Source: Gaiellasilicea sp963761905 (GTDB lineage: Bacteria; Actinomycetota; Thermoleophilia; Gaiellales; Gaiellaceae). From it: a stretch of 64,000 nucleotides of DNA. Under the pieces are notes generated by a model. That model did no database searches and was not told the DNA's origin. It saw only the letters and a list, made by a program, of their open reading frames with translations. Of this stretch, positions 16,061 through 24,422 are shown piece by piece. Where the stretch lies: NCBI GenBank assembly GCA_963761905.1, contig CAVXIQ010000005.1, positions 310,001 through 374,000 on the forward strand, given 5' to 3'. The translations under genes and the position numbers were made by a program. Position 1 is the first letter of the stretch, and each line of letters opens with the position of its first letter.

Positions 16061-17063
16061 TCGAGAACTCCACCAACTGGTCGAGCCGCTCGTTCGCCGC
16101 GCCCGAGTCGATCGCCTCGCGCGCCAGCTCGAGCCCCTCGCGCAGGTCGGCCGCGTGCCCGGCTGCGGCGATCCCGCCGGCCGCGTTCAGCAGCACCGCC
16201 GACCGGTGGCCGCCGTCGGAGCCGCCGAGCACGCCGCGCAACGCCCGCGCGTTCGACGCCGGGTCGCCGCCGCTGAGCTCGGCCGGATCGCAGCGCGGGA
16301 TCCCGAGCTCGACCGGATCGAGCTCGTAGCGCCGCACGTTCCCGTCGGCGACCTCGCAGACGAGGTTCGGACCGGTGGGCGAGAGCTCGTCGAGCCCGCC
16401 GGCGCCGTGGACGACGAACGCGCGGCGCGCGTCGAGCTGCACGAGCGCCTCGGCCAGGGTGGGCGCGAGCTCCGCCGCATAGACCCCGAGGACGAGCGCC
16501 CTGGCTCCGGCGGGGTTCGTGAGCGGCCCGAGCACGTTGAACACCGTACGCGCCGCGAGCTCGCGCCGCACCGGCGCGGCGTGCCGCATCGCCGGGTGGT
16601 GCGCCTGGGCGAAGAGGAAGCCGAACCCGAGCTCGTCGATCGAGCGCTCGATCCGCTCCGGCGGCAGCGCGAGCGTGAAGCCGAGCGCCTCGAGCACGTC
16701 CGCCGCTCCGGTCGTCGAGGAGGCCGACCGATTTCCGTGCTTCGCGACGGCAGCTCCCGCCGCCGCGGCGACGAGCGCCGCGGCCGTCGAGATGTTGAAC
16801 GTGTTCGCGCCGTCGCCGCCCGTGCCGACCACGTCGACGAGATCGTCGCGCTTCGGCCTGACGGGAAGCACGTGCTCGCGCATCGCCTCCGCGCAGCCCG
16901 CGATCTCGTCCGCGGTCTCGCCCTTGAGCCGAAGCGCGACGAGGAAGCCACCGATCTGCGCCTGCGTCGCGTCGCCGCTCATGATCTCGTTCATCACGTC
17001 GCGGGCCTGCGCACGCGAGAGATCGTGGCCGTCGAGCAGTCGCGAGAGCGCCGTCTGGATCAC
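16050..17063 (-). CDS. trpD: anthranilate phosphoribosyltransferase
   Basis: Transfers phosphoribose from PRPP to anthranilate. It is 337 residues. The PRPP-binding glycine motif is 'VVGTGGDGANTFNISTAAA', followed by 'VAKHGNRSASSTTGAADVLE' (the anthranilate-site HGNR) and 'LGPLTNPAGARALVLGVY'. The length is normal, without a fused TrpG domain. The start overlaps the trpG stop by 4 bp. Confidence 0.96.
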   Translation of the reverse strand: MIQTALSRLLDGHDLSRAQARDVMNEIMSGDATQAQIGGFLVALRLKGETADEIAGCAEAMREHVLPVRPKRDDLVDVVGTGGDGANTFNISTAAALVAAAAGAAVAKHGNRSASSTTGAADVLEALGFTLALPPERIERSIDELGFGFLFAQAHHPAMRHAAPVRRELAARTVFNVLGPLTNPAGARALVLGVYAAELAPTLAEALVQLDARRAFVVHGAGGLDELSPTGPNLVCEVADGNVRRYELDPVELGIPRCDPAELSGGDPASNARALRGVLGGSDGGHRSAVLLNAAGGIAAAGHAADLREGLELAREAIDSGAANERLDQLVEFSNAV

Positions 17064-17632
17064 GACCGCAGGACGTTACTCCCGAGAAAGTTTGCTCCCA
17101 GTTGCGGGCCGAGCGGCGTCAGCACGCTCTCGGGATGGAACTGGACGCCTTCGATCGGCAGCTCGCGGTGCCGGACGCCCATCACCTCGCCGTCGGGCGT
17201 CCGGGCGGAGACTTCGAGCTCCTCCGGGATCTCGACCGCGGCGAGCGAGTGGTACCGGCCTGCCTCGAGGCTCTGCGCCACCCCGGCGAAGACGCCCTTG
17301 CCGTCGTGCTCGACGAGCGACGACTTGCCGTGCAGGAGCGCCTGGGCGGCTCCGACCTCGCCGCCGAAGGCCTCGACGATCGCCTGGTGGCCGAGGCAGA
17401 CGCCGAGCGTCGGGACGCGCGGCCCCAACCGGCGGATCAGCTCGACCGAGATCCCCGCGTCCGCGGGTCGACCCGGACCGGGGGAGATCACGAGGTGGCT
17501 GGGCTCGAGCGCCTCGGCCTCCTCGATCGTGATCGCATCGTTCCGGAACACCTGCACCTCGGCGCCGAGCTCCTCGAAGAGGTGCACCAGGTTGTAGGTG
17601 AACGAGTCGTAGTTATCCAGCATCAGGAGCAA
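17060..17632 (-). CDS. trpG: anthranilate synthase glutamine amidotransferase subunit
   Basis: A 190-residue class I glutaminase that supplies ammonia to TrpE. The oxyanion loop is 'VISPGPGRPADAGIS', the nucleophilic Cys is in 'TLGVCLGHQAIVEAFGG', and the catalytic His-Glu is in 'IEGVQFHPESVLTPLG'. It starts inside the end of trpE (20-bp overlap), as expected for subunits needed in equal amounts. It could also serve folate synthesis (PabA), which is not excluded. Confidence 0.95.
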   Translation of the reverse strand: MLLMLDNYDSFTYNLVHLFEELGAEVQVFRNDAITIEEAEALEPSHLVISPGPGRPADAGISVELIRRLGPRVPTLGVCLGHQAIVEAFGGEVGAAQALLHGKSSLVEHDGKGVFAGVAQSLEAGRYHSLAAVEIPEELEVSARTPDGEVMGVRHRELPIEGVQFHPESVLTPLGPQLGANFLGSNVLRS

Positions 17633-18890
17633 ACTCGGCCTCCGCCAGCTCGATGGCCGCCTCGAGCGCGGCCAGCTTGTTCAGGCACTCCTCGTGCTCG
17701 GCGCCCGGATCGGAGTCTGCCACGATCCCGGCTCCCGCCTGGAGCCGCGCCAACCCGTCCACGAGGACGATCGTCCGAATCGCGATACAGGTGTCGAGCG
17801 TCCCGTGTGCCCCCAGACGGCCGGGCAGCACGTAGCCCACCGCGCCCGCGTAGGGCCCTCGGCGATGGCCCTCGAGCTCGCTGACGATCTGCATCGCTCG
17901 GATCTTCGGAGCGCCGGACACGGTGCCGGCGGGGAAACAGGCGCGGAGGAGGTCGAACGGCCCGACGCCGTCTCGAAGCTCTCCCGTCACCTCCGAGACG
18001 AGGTGCGTGACGTGCGAGAACCGCTCGGGCTCGAGGAAGCGCCCGACCCGCACGCTGCCGTGACGGCAGACGCGAGAGAGGTCGTTCCGGCCGAGGTCGA
18101 CGAGCATCACGTGCTCGGCGCGATCCTTCTCGGAGGCGAGCAGCCGCTCGGCGTCGCCCTCGCCGGGGTGCGTCGTGCCGGCGATCGGGTTCAGGCTCGC
18201 GCGGCCGCCCTCGCACTTGACGAGCGTCTCCGGCGAGGAGCCGACGAGCGCGAGCCCGTCGAGCTCGAGGAGGAAGAGGTACGGCGACGGGTTGACGCGC
18301 CGCAGTGCCCGGTAGAGCTCGAGCGCCGACGCGCTCGTCGGCCGCTCGGCGCGTTGCGAGAGCACGACCTGAAAGGCGTCCCCGGCGCGGATGTGCTCCT
18401 GGATCCGCCGCACGCCGGCCTCGTACTCGGCGCGCTCGGGGAAGCGGCGCGCCGCCGCTGGTTCTCCGCGGGAGGGCGAGCGAACTTTGTGTTCATCGAG
18501 CACAAGCTCCTCCTGGAGCCGCCGCGCGATCTCCTCTCGATCGCCCGCGAGCACGGTCGCCGTACCGCTGCCGTGGTCGAAGCGGACGAGGGTGTCCGCG
18601 ACCACGAACCGGCTCTCGGGCAGGTCGCCGCCGGCTGCAGGAAGCGGCACGGTCGGCTCGAGTCGCGCCACGTGGTCGTACGCGAGATAGCCGACGACGG
18701 GCACGCCGAGCGCTTCCGCCTCCTCCACCGAGACGACTCGCGACCCGGAACCGATGAACGAATGCCGTCCGAGCCGTCCCTGCTCCACCGACTCGAGCAG
18801 GAAGCTGGAGCGGCCTTCGCCGCGCAGGCGGAGATAGGCGCCGAGCGGCGTCAGGAGGTCTGTCGAGATCTCGGCCGGCGGCACAGCCAT
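17613..18890 (-). CDS. trpE: anthranilate synthase component I
   Basis: Converts chorismate to anthranilate; first gene of the operon. It is 425 residues from ATG 18890. The N-terminal 'SSFLLESVEQGRLGRHSF' holds the LLES tryptophan-feedback motif. The catalytic half has 'NPSPYLFLLELDGLALVGSS', 'AEHVMLVDLGRNDLSRV', 'FPAGTVSGAPKIRAMQIV' and 'QAGAGIVADSDPGAEHEEC'. The 'IAGT' segment is followed by 'THPGEGD' instead of the common 'RPRG'. Only 12 bp separate it from the divergent M42 gene, so no leader-peptide attenuator fits before this start. The promoter must lie within the neighbouring gene. Confidence 0.93.
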   Translation of the reverse strand: MAVPPAEISTDLLTPLGAYLRLRGEGRSSFLLESVEQGRLGRHSFIGSGSRVVSVEEAEALGVPVVGYLAYDHVARLEPTVPLPAAGGDLPESRFVVADTLVRFDHGSGTATVLAGDREEIARRLQEELVLDEHKVRSPSRGEPAAARRFPERAEYEAGVRRIQEHIRAGDAFQVVLSQRAERPTSASALELYRALRRVNPSPYLFLLELDGLALVGSSPETLVKCEGGRASLNPIAGTTHPGEGDAERLLASEKDRAEHVMLVDLGRNDLSRVCRHGSVRVGRFLEPERFSHVTHLVSEVTGELRDGVGPFDLLRACFPAGTVSGAPKIRAMQIVSELEGHRRGPYAGAVGYVLPGRLGAHGTLDTCIAIRTIVLVDGLARLQAGAGIVADSDPGAEHEECLNKLAALEAAIELAEAEFAPDAG

Positions 18891-18895
18891 AGACT
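18890..18895 (+). promoter_or_regulatory. -10 box TAGACT, leaderless
   Basis: TAGACT lies 7 nt before GTG 18903 of the M42 gene and abuts the divergent trpE start codon. Confidence 0.4.
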
Positions 18896-18902
18896 GCCCG
18901 CC

Positions 18903-19921
18903 GTGGCGATCCCGCGCCTTCTCGACGCCCTCCTCCGAGCGCACGGCCCCACCGGGCACGAGCACCTCGCCTTCGACGCCGTGCGCGAGGGGCTCGCGGG
19001 AGTCGGCCGTGGTCGAGACGGACGCGATCGGCAACCTGATCGTCCGGGCCGACGGAGAATCGGAGCGGCCGAAGCTCGCGCTCTTCGCCCACCTCGACGT
19101 GGTCGGGCTCGCGGTCTCGCACATCGCCGACGACGGCTTGCTCTCCGTGCACACGCTCGTTCCGGCGCCGGCGGCCGTGGCGTACGGCCAGCGGGTCGAG
19201 ATCCGTGCTGCGACGGGCGGCGTCCCGGGCGTGATCGCGCGGCGGTCGTCCGACAAGGACAAGATCGAGTGGAGCAACCTCTACGTGGACATCGGAGCGC
19301 GATCCGCCAAGGAAGCTCGCGCTCTCGTGGCCGAGGGCGATCCGATGGTCATGCTCGCGCCGCCGGTCGAGCTCGCCGCCGGCCGGATCGCCTCGCGCAG
19401 CCTCGACAACCGTGCCGGCGTCTACGTCGCGCTCGAGGCCTTCCGCCGGCTGGGCGGGGAGGGGATCGTGGTCGTCGCCGCCGCCCACGAGGAGCTCGGC
19501 GGTCATGGAGCGCAGGTGGCATCGCATCGACTTCGGCCGGAGGTCGCGCTCGCGCTCGACGTCACCTACGCCACCGACGTCCCCTCCGGTGATGTGCACG
19601 ACGCCGGCGCCCACACCCTCGGAGGAGGCCCGGCGATCTTCCGCGGCCCCGCGATCCACCCGCGGGTCTTCGAGCTTCTGGTCGACGCGGCGCGCGCCGA
19701 AGGGATCGCCCATACCGTCGAGACCGGCTCGAAGACGGCGACGGACGCCGACAGCGTCTTCGCCTCGCGCGACGGGATTCCCGACGGGCGTCGTCTCGAT
19801 CCCGCTTCGCAACATGCATTCGCCGATCGAGATCGCCGAGCTCGCCGATCTCGAAGCGACGATCAGACTCGTCGTCGCGTTCGCAGGGCTGCTCGAGCCC
19901 GGCGCCTCCTACGCTCGCTAG
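18903..19921 (+). CDS. M42 family metallo-aminopeptidase, frameshifted
   Basis: A dinuclear-zinc aminopeptidase of the glutamyl aminopeptidase/endoglucanase family that processes peptides in the cytosol. GTG 18903 gives 'VAIPRLLDALLRAHGPTGHE'. The frame changes near 19003 and again near 19788, where an extra C in CCC explains the shift. Metal ligands appear in order: His-x-Asp in 'ALFAHLDVVGL', Asp in 'ASRSLDNRAGVY', the Glu-Glu pair in 'AAHEELGGHGAQ', Asp in 'ALALDVTYATD' and His in 'IPLRNMHSPIEI'. The catalytic set is complete once the breaks are bridged. Confidence 0.85.
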
Positions 19922-19924
19922 GCT
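19919..19924 (+). promoter_or_regulatory. -10 box TAGGCT, leaderless
   Basis: TAGGCT begins with the M42 stop codon and lies 6 nt before ATG 19931 of the thiolase. Confidence 0.4.
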
Positions 19925-19930
19925 GGCCGC

Positions 19931-21096
19931 ATGAGCCGCTCCGTCATCGTCGCCGCCGTCCGGACGCCGTTCGGCAAGCTCGGCGGCGGGCTCGCGAAGC
20001 ACGAGGCCACCGAGCTCGGCTCGCTCGCGATTCGCGCGGCGCTCGATCGCGTCGGGATCGAGAACGACGAGGTCGAGTACGTGATCATGGGCCAGGTGCT
20101 GCAGGCGGGCGCGGGTCAGGCGCCGGCGCGGCAGGCCGCGATCGGCGCCGGCCTTCCGAAGGAGACTCCCGCGGACACGATCAACAAGGTCTGCGCCTCG
20201 TCGATCCGGGCGGTCGAGATCGCGGACGCGATGATCCGCGCCGGCGAGCACGAGCTCGTCGTCACCGGCGGGATGGAGTCGATGTCGAACGCGCCGTATC
20301 TCCTGAAGAAGGCGCGCTTCGGCTACCGGCTCGGCCACGGAGAGGTGATCGACTCGATGATCTTCGACGGGCTGACGTCGAGCTTCGACAACCTGCACAT
20401 GGTTCAGCAGAACGCGAAGGTCTCCCGCGAGCTCGGGATCACGCGCGAGGAGCAGGACGCGTGGGCGTATCGCTCGCACCAGCGCGCCGCCGCCGCGCAG
20501 GACGCCGGCCGCTACGAGGACGAGATCGTCGCGGTACCGGTACAAGGCGGCGACGACGTGACCCGGACGAGGGAATCCGCCGCGACACGTCGCTCGAGTC
20601 GCTCGCGAAGCTGAAGCCCGTCTTCGATCCCGAGGGGACGACGACCGCCGGCAACGCGCCGGGCGTGAACGACGGCGCGTCCTGCGTGATCGTCACCTCG
20701 GAGGAGTTCGCGCAGCGGCGCGGGCTGACGGTGCTCGCCACGATCCTCGCCCAGGCGTACGTCGCCGACGACTTCGCCTACCTCGCGCGTACGCCCGCTC
20801 GCGCGGGCCAGCTCGCGCTCGAGAAGGCCGGCAAGTCGATCGAGGAGGTCGAGCGGGTCGAGATCAACGAGGCGTTCTCGTCGGTCGCGCTCAACTCGAC
20901 GCGGCTGCTCGGCGCTGACGAGGCGATCGTGAATGTGAACGGCGGCGCCGTCGCGCTCGGCCATCCGGTCGGCGCGAGCGGCGGCCGGATCGTCGGCACG
21001 ATGATCCACGAGCTGCGCCGGAACGGGGGCGGGCTCGGCCTCGCGGCGATCTGCTCCGGCGGCGGTCAGGGCGACGCGCTGCTCCTCGAGGTCTAA
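19931..21096 (+). CDS. acetyl-CoA acetyltransferase (thiolase), frameshifted
   Basis: Thiolytic cleavage or condensation of acyl-CoA in beta-oxidation or acetoacetyl-CoA metabolism. It has the nucleophilic Cys in 'NKVCASSIRAVE', 'VVTGGMESMSNAPYLL', 'NEAFSSVALNSTRLLG', the catalytic His in 'ALGHPVGASGGRIV' and the second Cys in 'AAICSGGGQGDALL'. The frame breaks near 20565, and restoring one G (CCCGG to CCCGGG) rejoins '...GGDDVTR' to 'DEGIRRDTSLESL'. The fatty-acid context (3-hydroxyacyl-CoA dehydrogenase, acyl-CoA dehydrogenase) supports a catabolic role. Confidence 0.9.
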
Positions 21097-21138
21097 CGAC
21101 CCTCGCGTTCACGGCGTCGAGCGTCGCTCGGGCTCAAC

Positions 21139-21618
21139 ATGAGAACACTGATGCTCTCAGCCGTCGTGGCGCTCGCATTCGTCGGAGACGCCGGCGCCGT
21201 GACCTGCGTCCCGGCGCCGGCGCGGGTGAAGCTCGACGCCGCGGACGCCGCGTTCGTCGGCCGGCTCTCCGGCACCGAGCTCGTCGCGGGTCGACCGGCG
21301 CAGGTCGATTACCTCTTCCTGGTCGATCAGGTCGTGAAGGGAGACTTGCCGCGGCAAATCGTCGTCCGCAGCGGCGTCGGCCGCGACGCGCTCGGCTTCT
21401 CGCTCGAGCGCGACGTCGCGACCGGAATCCTGCTCAACCGCGAGAACGGAGTGTGGGTCGGTGGGCTCTGCGGTCAGCTGACGACGTCGGCGCTCGTCGA
21501 GGCGACCCGCGAAGACGAGCAGATCGTCAACTGGGGCGGGGTCGTGGTCGGCATCCTCGTGCTCGGTGCCGGTGCCTACTTCCTCCGGCGGAAGCTGCTG
21601 CGAAGGCAAGCTGCCTAG
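21139..21618 (+). CDS. secreted/membrane-anchored protein of unknown function
   Basis: 159 residues with an N-terminal signal peptide ('MRTLMLSAVVALAFVGDAGA'), a beta-rich extracellular domain containing two cysteines ('VTCVPAP' and 'GGLCGQL') and a C-terminal membrane anchor ('VVVGILVLGAGAYFLRRK') with a basic cytoplasmic end. The segment 'QVDYLFLVDQVVKGDLPRQI' resembles NTR/TIMP-like secreted domains that describe 'VxxVxKG', but this is only a resemblance. No operon partner. Confidence 0.6.
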   Translation: MRTLMLSAVVALAFVGDAGAVTCVPAPARVKLDAADAAFVGRLSGTELVAGRPAQVDYLFLVDQVVKGDLPRQIVVRSGVGRDALGFSLERDVATGILLNRENGVWVGGLCGQLTTSALVEATREDEQIVNWGGVVVGILVLGAGAYFLRRKLLRRQAA

Positions 21619-21639
21619 GAGATCGAGGACGATCGTCGG

Positions 21640-22275
21640 GCTCGGCGTCCTACCCTTCACCGATACGCCGATGACAACGAAGCTGCGAGCCTCACTCTCG
21701 AGCGTTGGATCCTTTCGGAGCGAGTCACGACGAAGAACGATTTGATCGTCACGGACGCCTTCGGTTGCGCCTCTCCCAGTCCCAATGTTCGCGTCCCACT
21801 TCGCTTCGATGTACATGAGGGCGACATCGGGATCGTTGATCCGCGCGTCTAGGTGTGGGCCATTTCTGCTACCGGGCGCATTGGGATGGAACACACGCAT
21901 CCACATCGATCAACGGGTCAGCAGACGCTACGAGGTCAAGTCCAAGCCGGTCGTACAGCCACTGCACAACTCCCCGGCGGTCGTCGGCTGTCGCGCCCGC
22001 GAGCGTGCCAAACCACGACCACGTAATCGCGTCCTCGGAACGCAGAGATTGCATCTTGCTGATGCAGCCGAGATGTTTCGCGAGAGGTTCCGCGTCTTCG
22101 GGCGTGAACCAATCGGCCCGAGCTCGAAAACCGCTGACCTCCCGCAGCAGTGATGGCGGCCAATCCTGCTCTCTCAACGGAGTAGGACGTTGTCCTCCCA
22201 CCGCTCGGTGTATGCGACGCCGCGGCCACGGCTATAGCGCACTGCGATCGGCTTGCCGTTCCAGTCGAGGATCAT
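21640..22275 (-). pseudogene. relic of a PD-(D/E)XK nuclease-like gene, two frame changes
   Basis: Three consecutive minus-strand frames join into one protein. The first (start 22275) reads 'MILDWNGKPIAVRYSRGRGV' to 'ERWEDNVLLR'. The second, from about 22180, reads 'EQDWPPSLLREVSGFRARAD' to 'LIDVD'. The third, from about 21900, reads 'RVFHPNAPGSRNGPHLDARI' onward. The last holds 'DPDVALMYIEAKWDAN', which fits the D-x(n)-E-x-K core of PD-(D/E)XK nucleases. The third frame has no clear stop before it meets the 21139 gene, so the 3' end is uncertain. Two hand-counted 60-base lines are 53-58% GC, below the surrounding genes, suggesting transfer. This is the only stretch over 300 bp without an intact gene. 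Confidence 0.5.
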
Positions 22276-22387
22276 CGCATCGGGAAACGTAGCGGGCTCA
22301 ACGCACTGCATCGGATCAACGACGAGATGCGATCGAGCCAAGCTCGCCCTCGGGCGTCTACACCGGCGTTCGCACTCAGACTCCCGT

Positions 22388-22393
22388 TAGGTT
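22388..22393 (+). promoter_or_regulatory. -10 box TAGGTT, leaderless
   Basis: TAGGTT lies 10 nt before ATG 22404 of the hydroxyacyl-CoA dehydrogenase. Confidence 0.35.
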
Positions 22394-22403
22394 TGTTCCC
22401 GAT

Positions 22404-23244
22404 ATGCGCTTCGAGCACGTCCTCGTCGTCGGCGCCGGCCAGATGGGCGCCGGGATCGCCCAGGTCGTCGCGACCTCCGGGCGGCGGGTCTCGCTGCACG
22501 ACGCTGCGCCCGGCGCCGTCGAGCGCGGGCTTGGCACGATCCGCAAGAGCCTCGAAAAGCTGGCCGAGAAGGGCGGCGGCGACCCCGACGAGGTGCTCGG
22601 CGCGGATCACCGCCGTCGACGACCTCGTCCCGGCCGACCTCCTGATCGAGGCGGTCGTCGAGGACGCGGCCGTGAAGGAGGCGATCTTCAGAAGCGCCGA
22701 CGAGCTCCTGCCGCCCGAGGCGATCCTCGCGTCGAACACTTCCTCGATCCCGATCACCTCGCTCGCCGCCGTGACGAAGCGGCCGGAGCGCGTGATCGGG
22801 ATGCACTTCTTCAACCCGGTGCCCGTGCTCAAGCTCGTCGAGGTGATCCGGGCCGTCCAGACCTCCGACGAGACGGCCTCGGCGATCACCGCGCTCGCCG
22901 AGGAGCTCGGCAAGGTGCCGGCCCAGGCGAACGACTTCCCCGGCTTCGTCTCGAACCGGATCCTGATGCCGTTCATCAACGAGGCCGCCTACGCGCTCCT
23001 CGAGGGCGTCGCCGAGGCGGAGGCGATCGACACGATCGCGAAGCTCGGCTTCGCCCACCCGATGGGCCCGCTGGCCCTCGCAGACCTGATCGGCCTCGAC
23101 ACGTGCGTGGCGATCATGGAGGTGCTCCACGACGGGCTCGGCGACCCGAAGTACGCACCGTGCCCGCTCCTCCGCCAGTACGTCCAGGCCGGGCGCCTGG
23201 GACGCAAGAGCGGCCGCGGCTTCTACGAGTACGACCGGCGCTGA
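22404..23244 (+). CDS. 3-hydroxybutyryl-CoA dehydrogenase, frameshifted
   Basis: NAD(P)-dependent oxidation of 3-hydroxyacyl-CoA. About 280 residues: the Rossmann motif 'VLVVGAGQMGAGIAQVVATS', a frame change near 22600, then 'LLIEAVVEDAAVKEAIF', 'LASNTSSIPITSLA', the catalytic His and Glu in 'GMHFFNPVPVLKLVEVIR', and 'GFVSNRILMPFINEAAYALL'. The C-terminal domain ends 'GRKSGRGFYEYDRR', typical of the short (FadB2/Hbd) monofunctional enzyme rather than a FadB fusion. Confidence 0.9.
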
Positions 23245-23256
23245 GCGCCCGCCTCC

Positions 23257-23266
23257 CCCGAACGGG
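23257..23266 (+). promoter_or_regulatory. CCCGAACGGG palindrome before the HD-GYP gene
   Basis: CCCG-AA-CGGG lies 74 bp before ATG 23341. The same motif occurs at 62994-63003 before the zinc-finger protein gene. A shared regulator site is possible. Confidence 0.3.
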
Positions 23267-23340
23267 GTAGGTCTCGCTCAACCTTTTGGCCTATTCGGCC
23301 GAAGAAGGCTTGACGACTCGACGATCGAACTCCGGGGGGA

Positions 23341-24411
23341 ATGACGATGCGCCTGCTGCTCGTAGACGACGATGATGGCTTCCGGGCTCTGCTTCGGACG
23401 ACTTTCGAGGCGGTTGCAGTCGAGGTGAGCGAGGCGAGCGACGCCTCGGAGGCGGCGCTCGCGATCCGCAACGAGACGCCCGACGTGGTCGTGCTCGACG
23501 TCGGCATGCCCGGGATCGACGGGATCGTCTTCTGCCGGATGCTGAAGGCCGATCCGGAGACCCGCGACATCGGGGTGGTGCTCCTGACCGGTCGCGACGA
23601 CGTGGACGACCTCGGCGGCGCCGATGCGCTCCTCCTGAAGCCGTTCCGGCCGCTCGAGCTGCTCGCCGTCGTCGAGCGCGTCGCCGGCGGGCACGGAGCG
23701 GTGACGCCGCGGATGGTTCCCGCCCAACCGCAGTCGGGCGAGGAGCAGCTCCTTCTCTACGCACGAGACCTCCGCGACCTGATCGAGCTCGAGCGCGGCC
23801 AGCGTGCGCTCCTCGAGAACGCCTACCTCCAGACCGTGTCCGCGCTGAGCAACGCGCTCGAGACGAAGGACACGCGGACGCGGCAGCACTCGCAGCGGGT
23901 TCAGCGCTACGCGATCGAGCTCGCCCGCCTGATCGAGCCCGGCCTCGTCGAGGATCCGTCGGCCGAATACGGCTTCCTCCTCCACGACATCGGCAAGATC
24001 GGGATCCCGGACGAGATCCTGGGCAAGCCGAGCGCGCTCAGCGACGTCGAATGGCGGCTGATGCGACAGCACACGGTTCTCGGCGCGCAGATGCTCGGCG
24101 GGATTCCCTTCCTCGAGGGCGCGGGTGTGGGAATCGTCCGCTCGCACCACGAGCGCTGGACGGGCGGCGGCTACCCCGATGGGCTCGCCGGCGAGGAGAT
24201 TCCCGTCGGCGCCAGGATCTTCGCCGTCGCCGACGCGCTGGACGCGATCACGAATTACCGCCCCTATCGGGACGCGCAGAGCTGGCGGGCGGCGCACCAC
24301 GAGATCCTCGCCGAGAGCGGCAAGCAGTTCGATCCGGACGTCGTGGACGCCTTCCGCGACCGCGAGCACGTGCTCCACGAGATTCGCCGCGAGTTCCTCG
24401 TCGCCGCGTAA
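23341..24411 (+). CDS. response regulator with HD-GYP output domain (RpfG-like)
   Basis: 356 residues. The N-terminal receiver domain has the acidic pocket 'LLLVDDDDGFRALL', the phospho-Asp in 'VVVLDVGMPGIDG' and Lys in 'ADALLLKPFRPLEL'. After a helical linker, the HD-GYP domain has 'TRQHSQRVQRYAI', 'LHDIGKIGIPDEIL' and 'RSHHERWTGGGYPDGLAG'. The domain class hydrolyses cyclic-di-GMP. The consensus HHExxDGxGYP reads HHERWTGGGYP here, with Thr in place of Asp. A GGGGGG purine run just before ATG can act as ribosome-binding site. No histidine kinase is adjacent, so this is an orphan regulator. Confidence 0.87.
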   Translation: MTMRLLLVDDDDGFRALLRTTFEAVAVEVSEASDASEAALAIRNETPDVVVLDVGMPGIDGIVFCRMLKADPETRDIGVVLLTGRDDVDDLGGADALLLKPFRPLELLAVVERVAGGHGAVTPRMVPAQPQSGEEQLLLYARDLRDLIELERGQRALLENAYLQTVSALSNALETKDTRTRQHSQRVQRYAIELARLIEPGLVEDPSAEYGFLLHDIGKIGIPDEILGKPSALSDVEWRLMRQHTVLGAQMLGGIPFLEGAGVGIVRSHHERWTGGGYPDGLAGEEIPVGARIFAVADALDAITNYRPYRDAQSWRAAHHEILAESGKQFDPDVVDAFRDREHVLHEIRREFLVAA

Positions 24412-24414
24412 ACT
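24409..24414 (+). promoter_or_regulatory. -10 box TAAACT, leaderless
   Basis: TAAACT starts at the stop codon of the HD-GYP gene and lies 8 nt before ATG 24423 of the acyl-CoA dehydrogenase. Confidence 0.45.
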
Positions 24415-24422
24415 CGCCCCCC

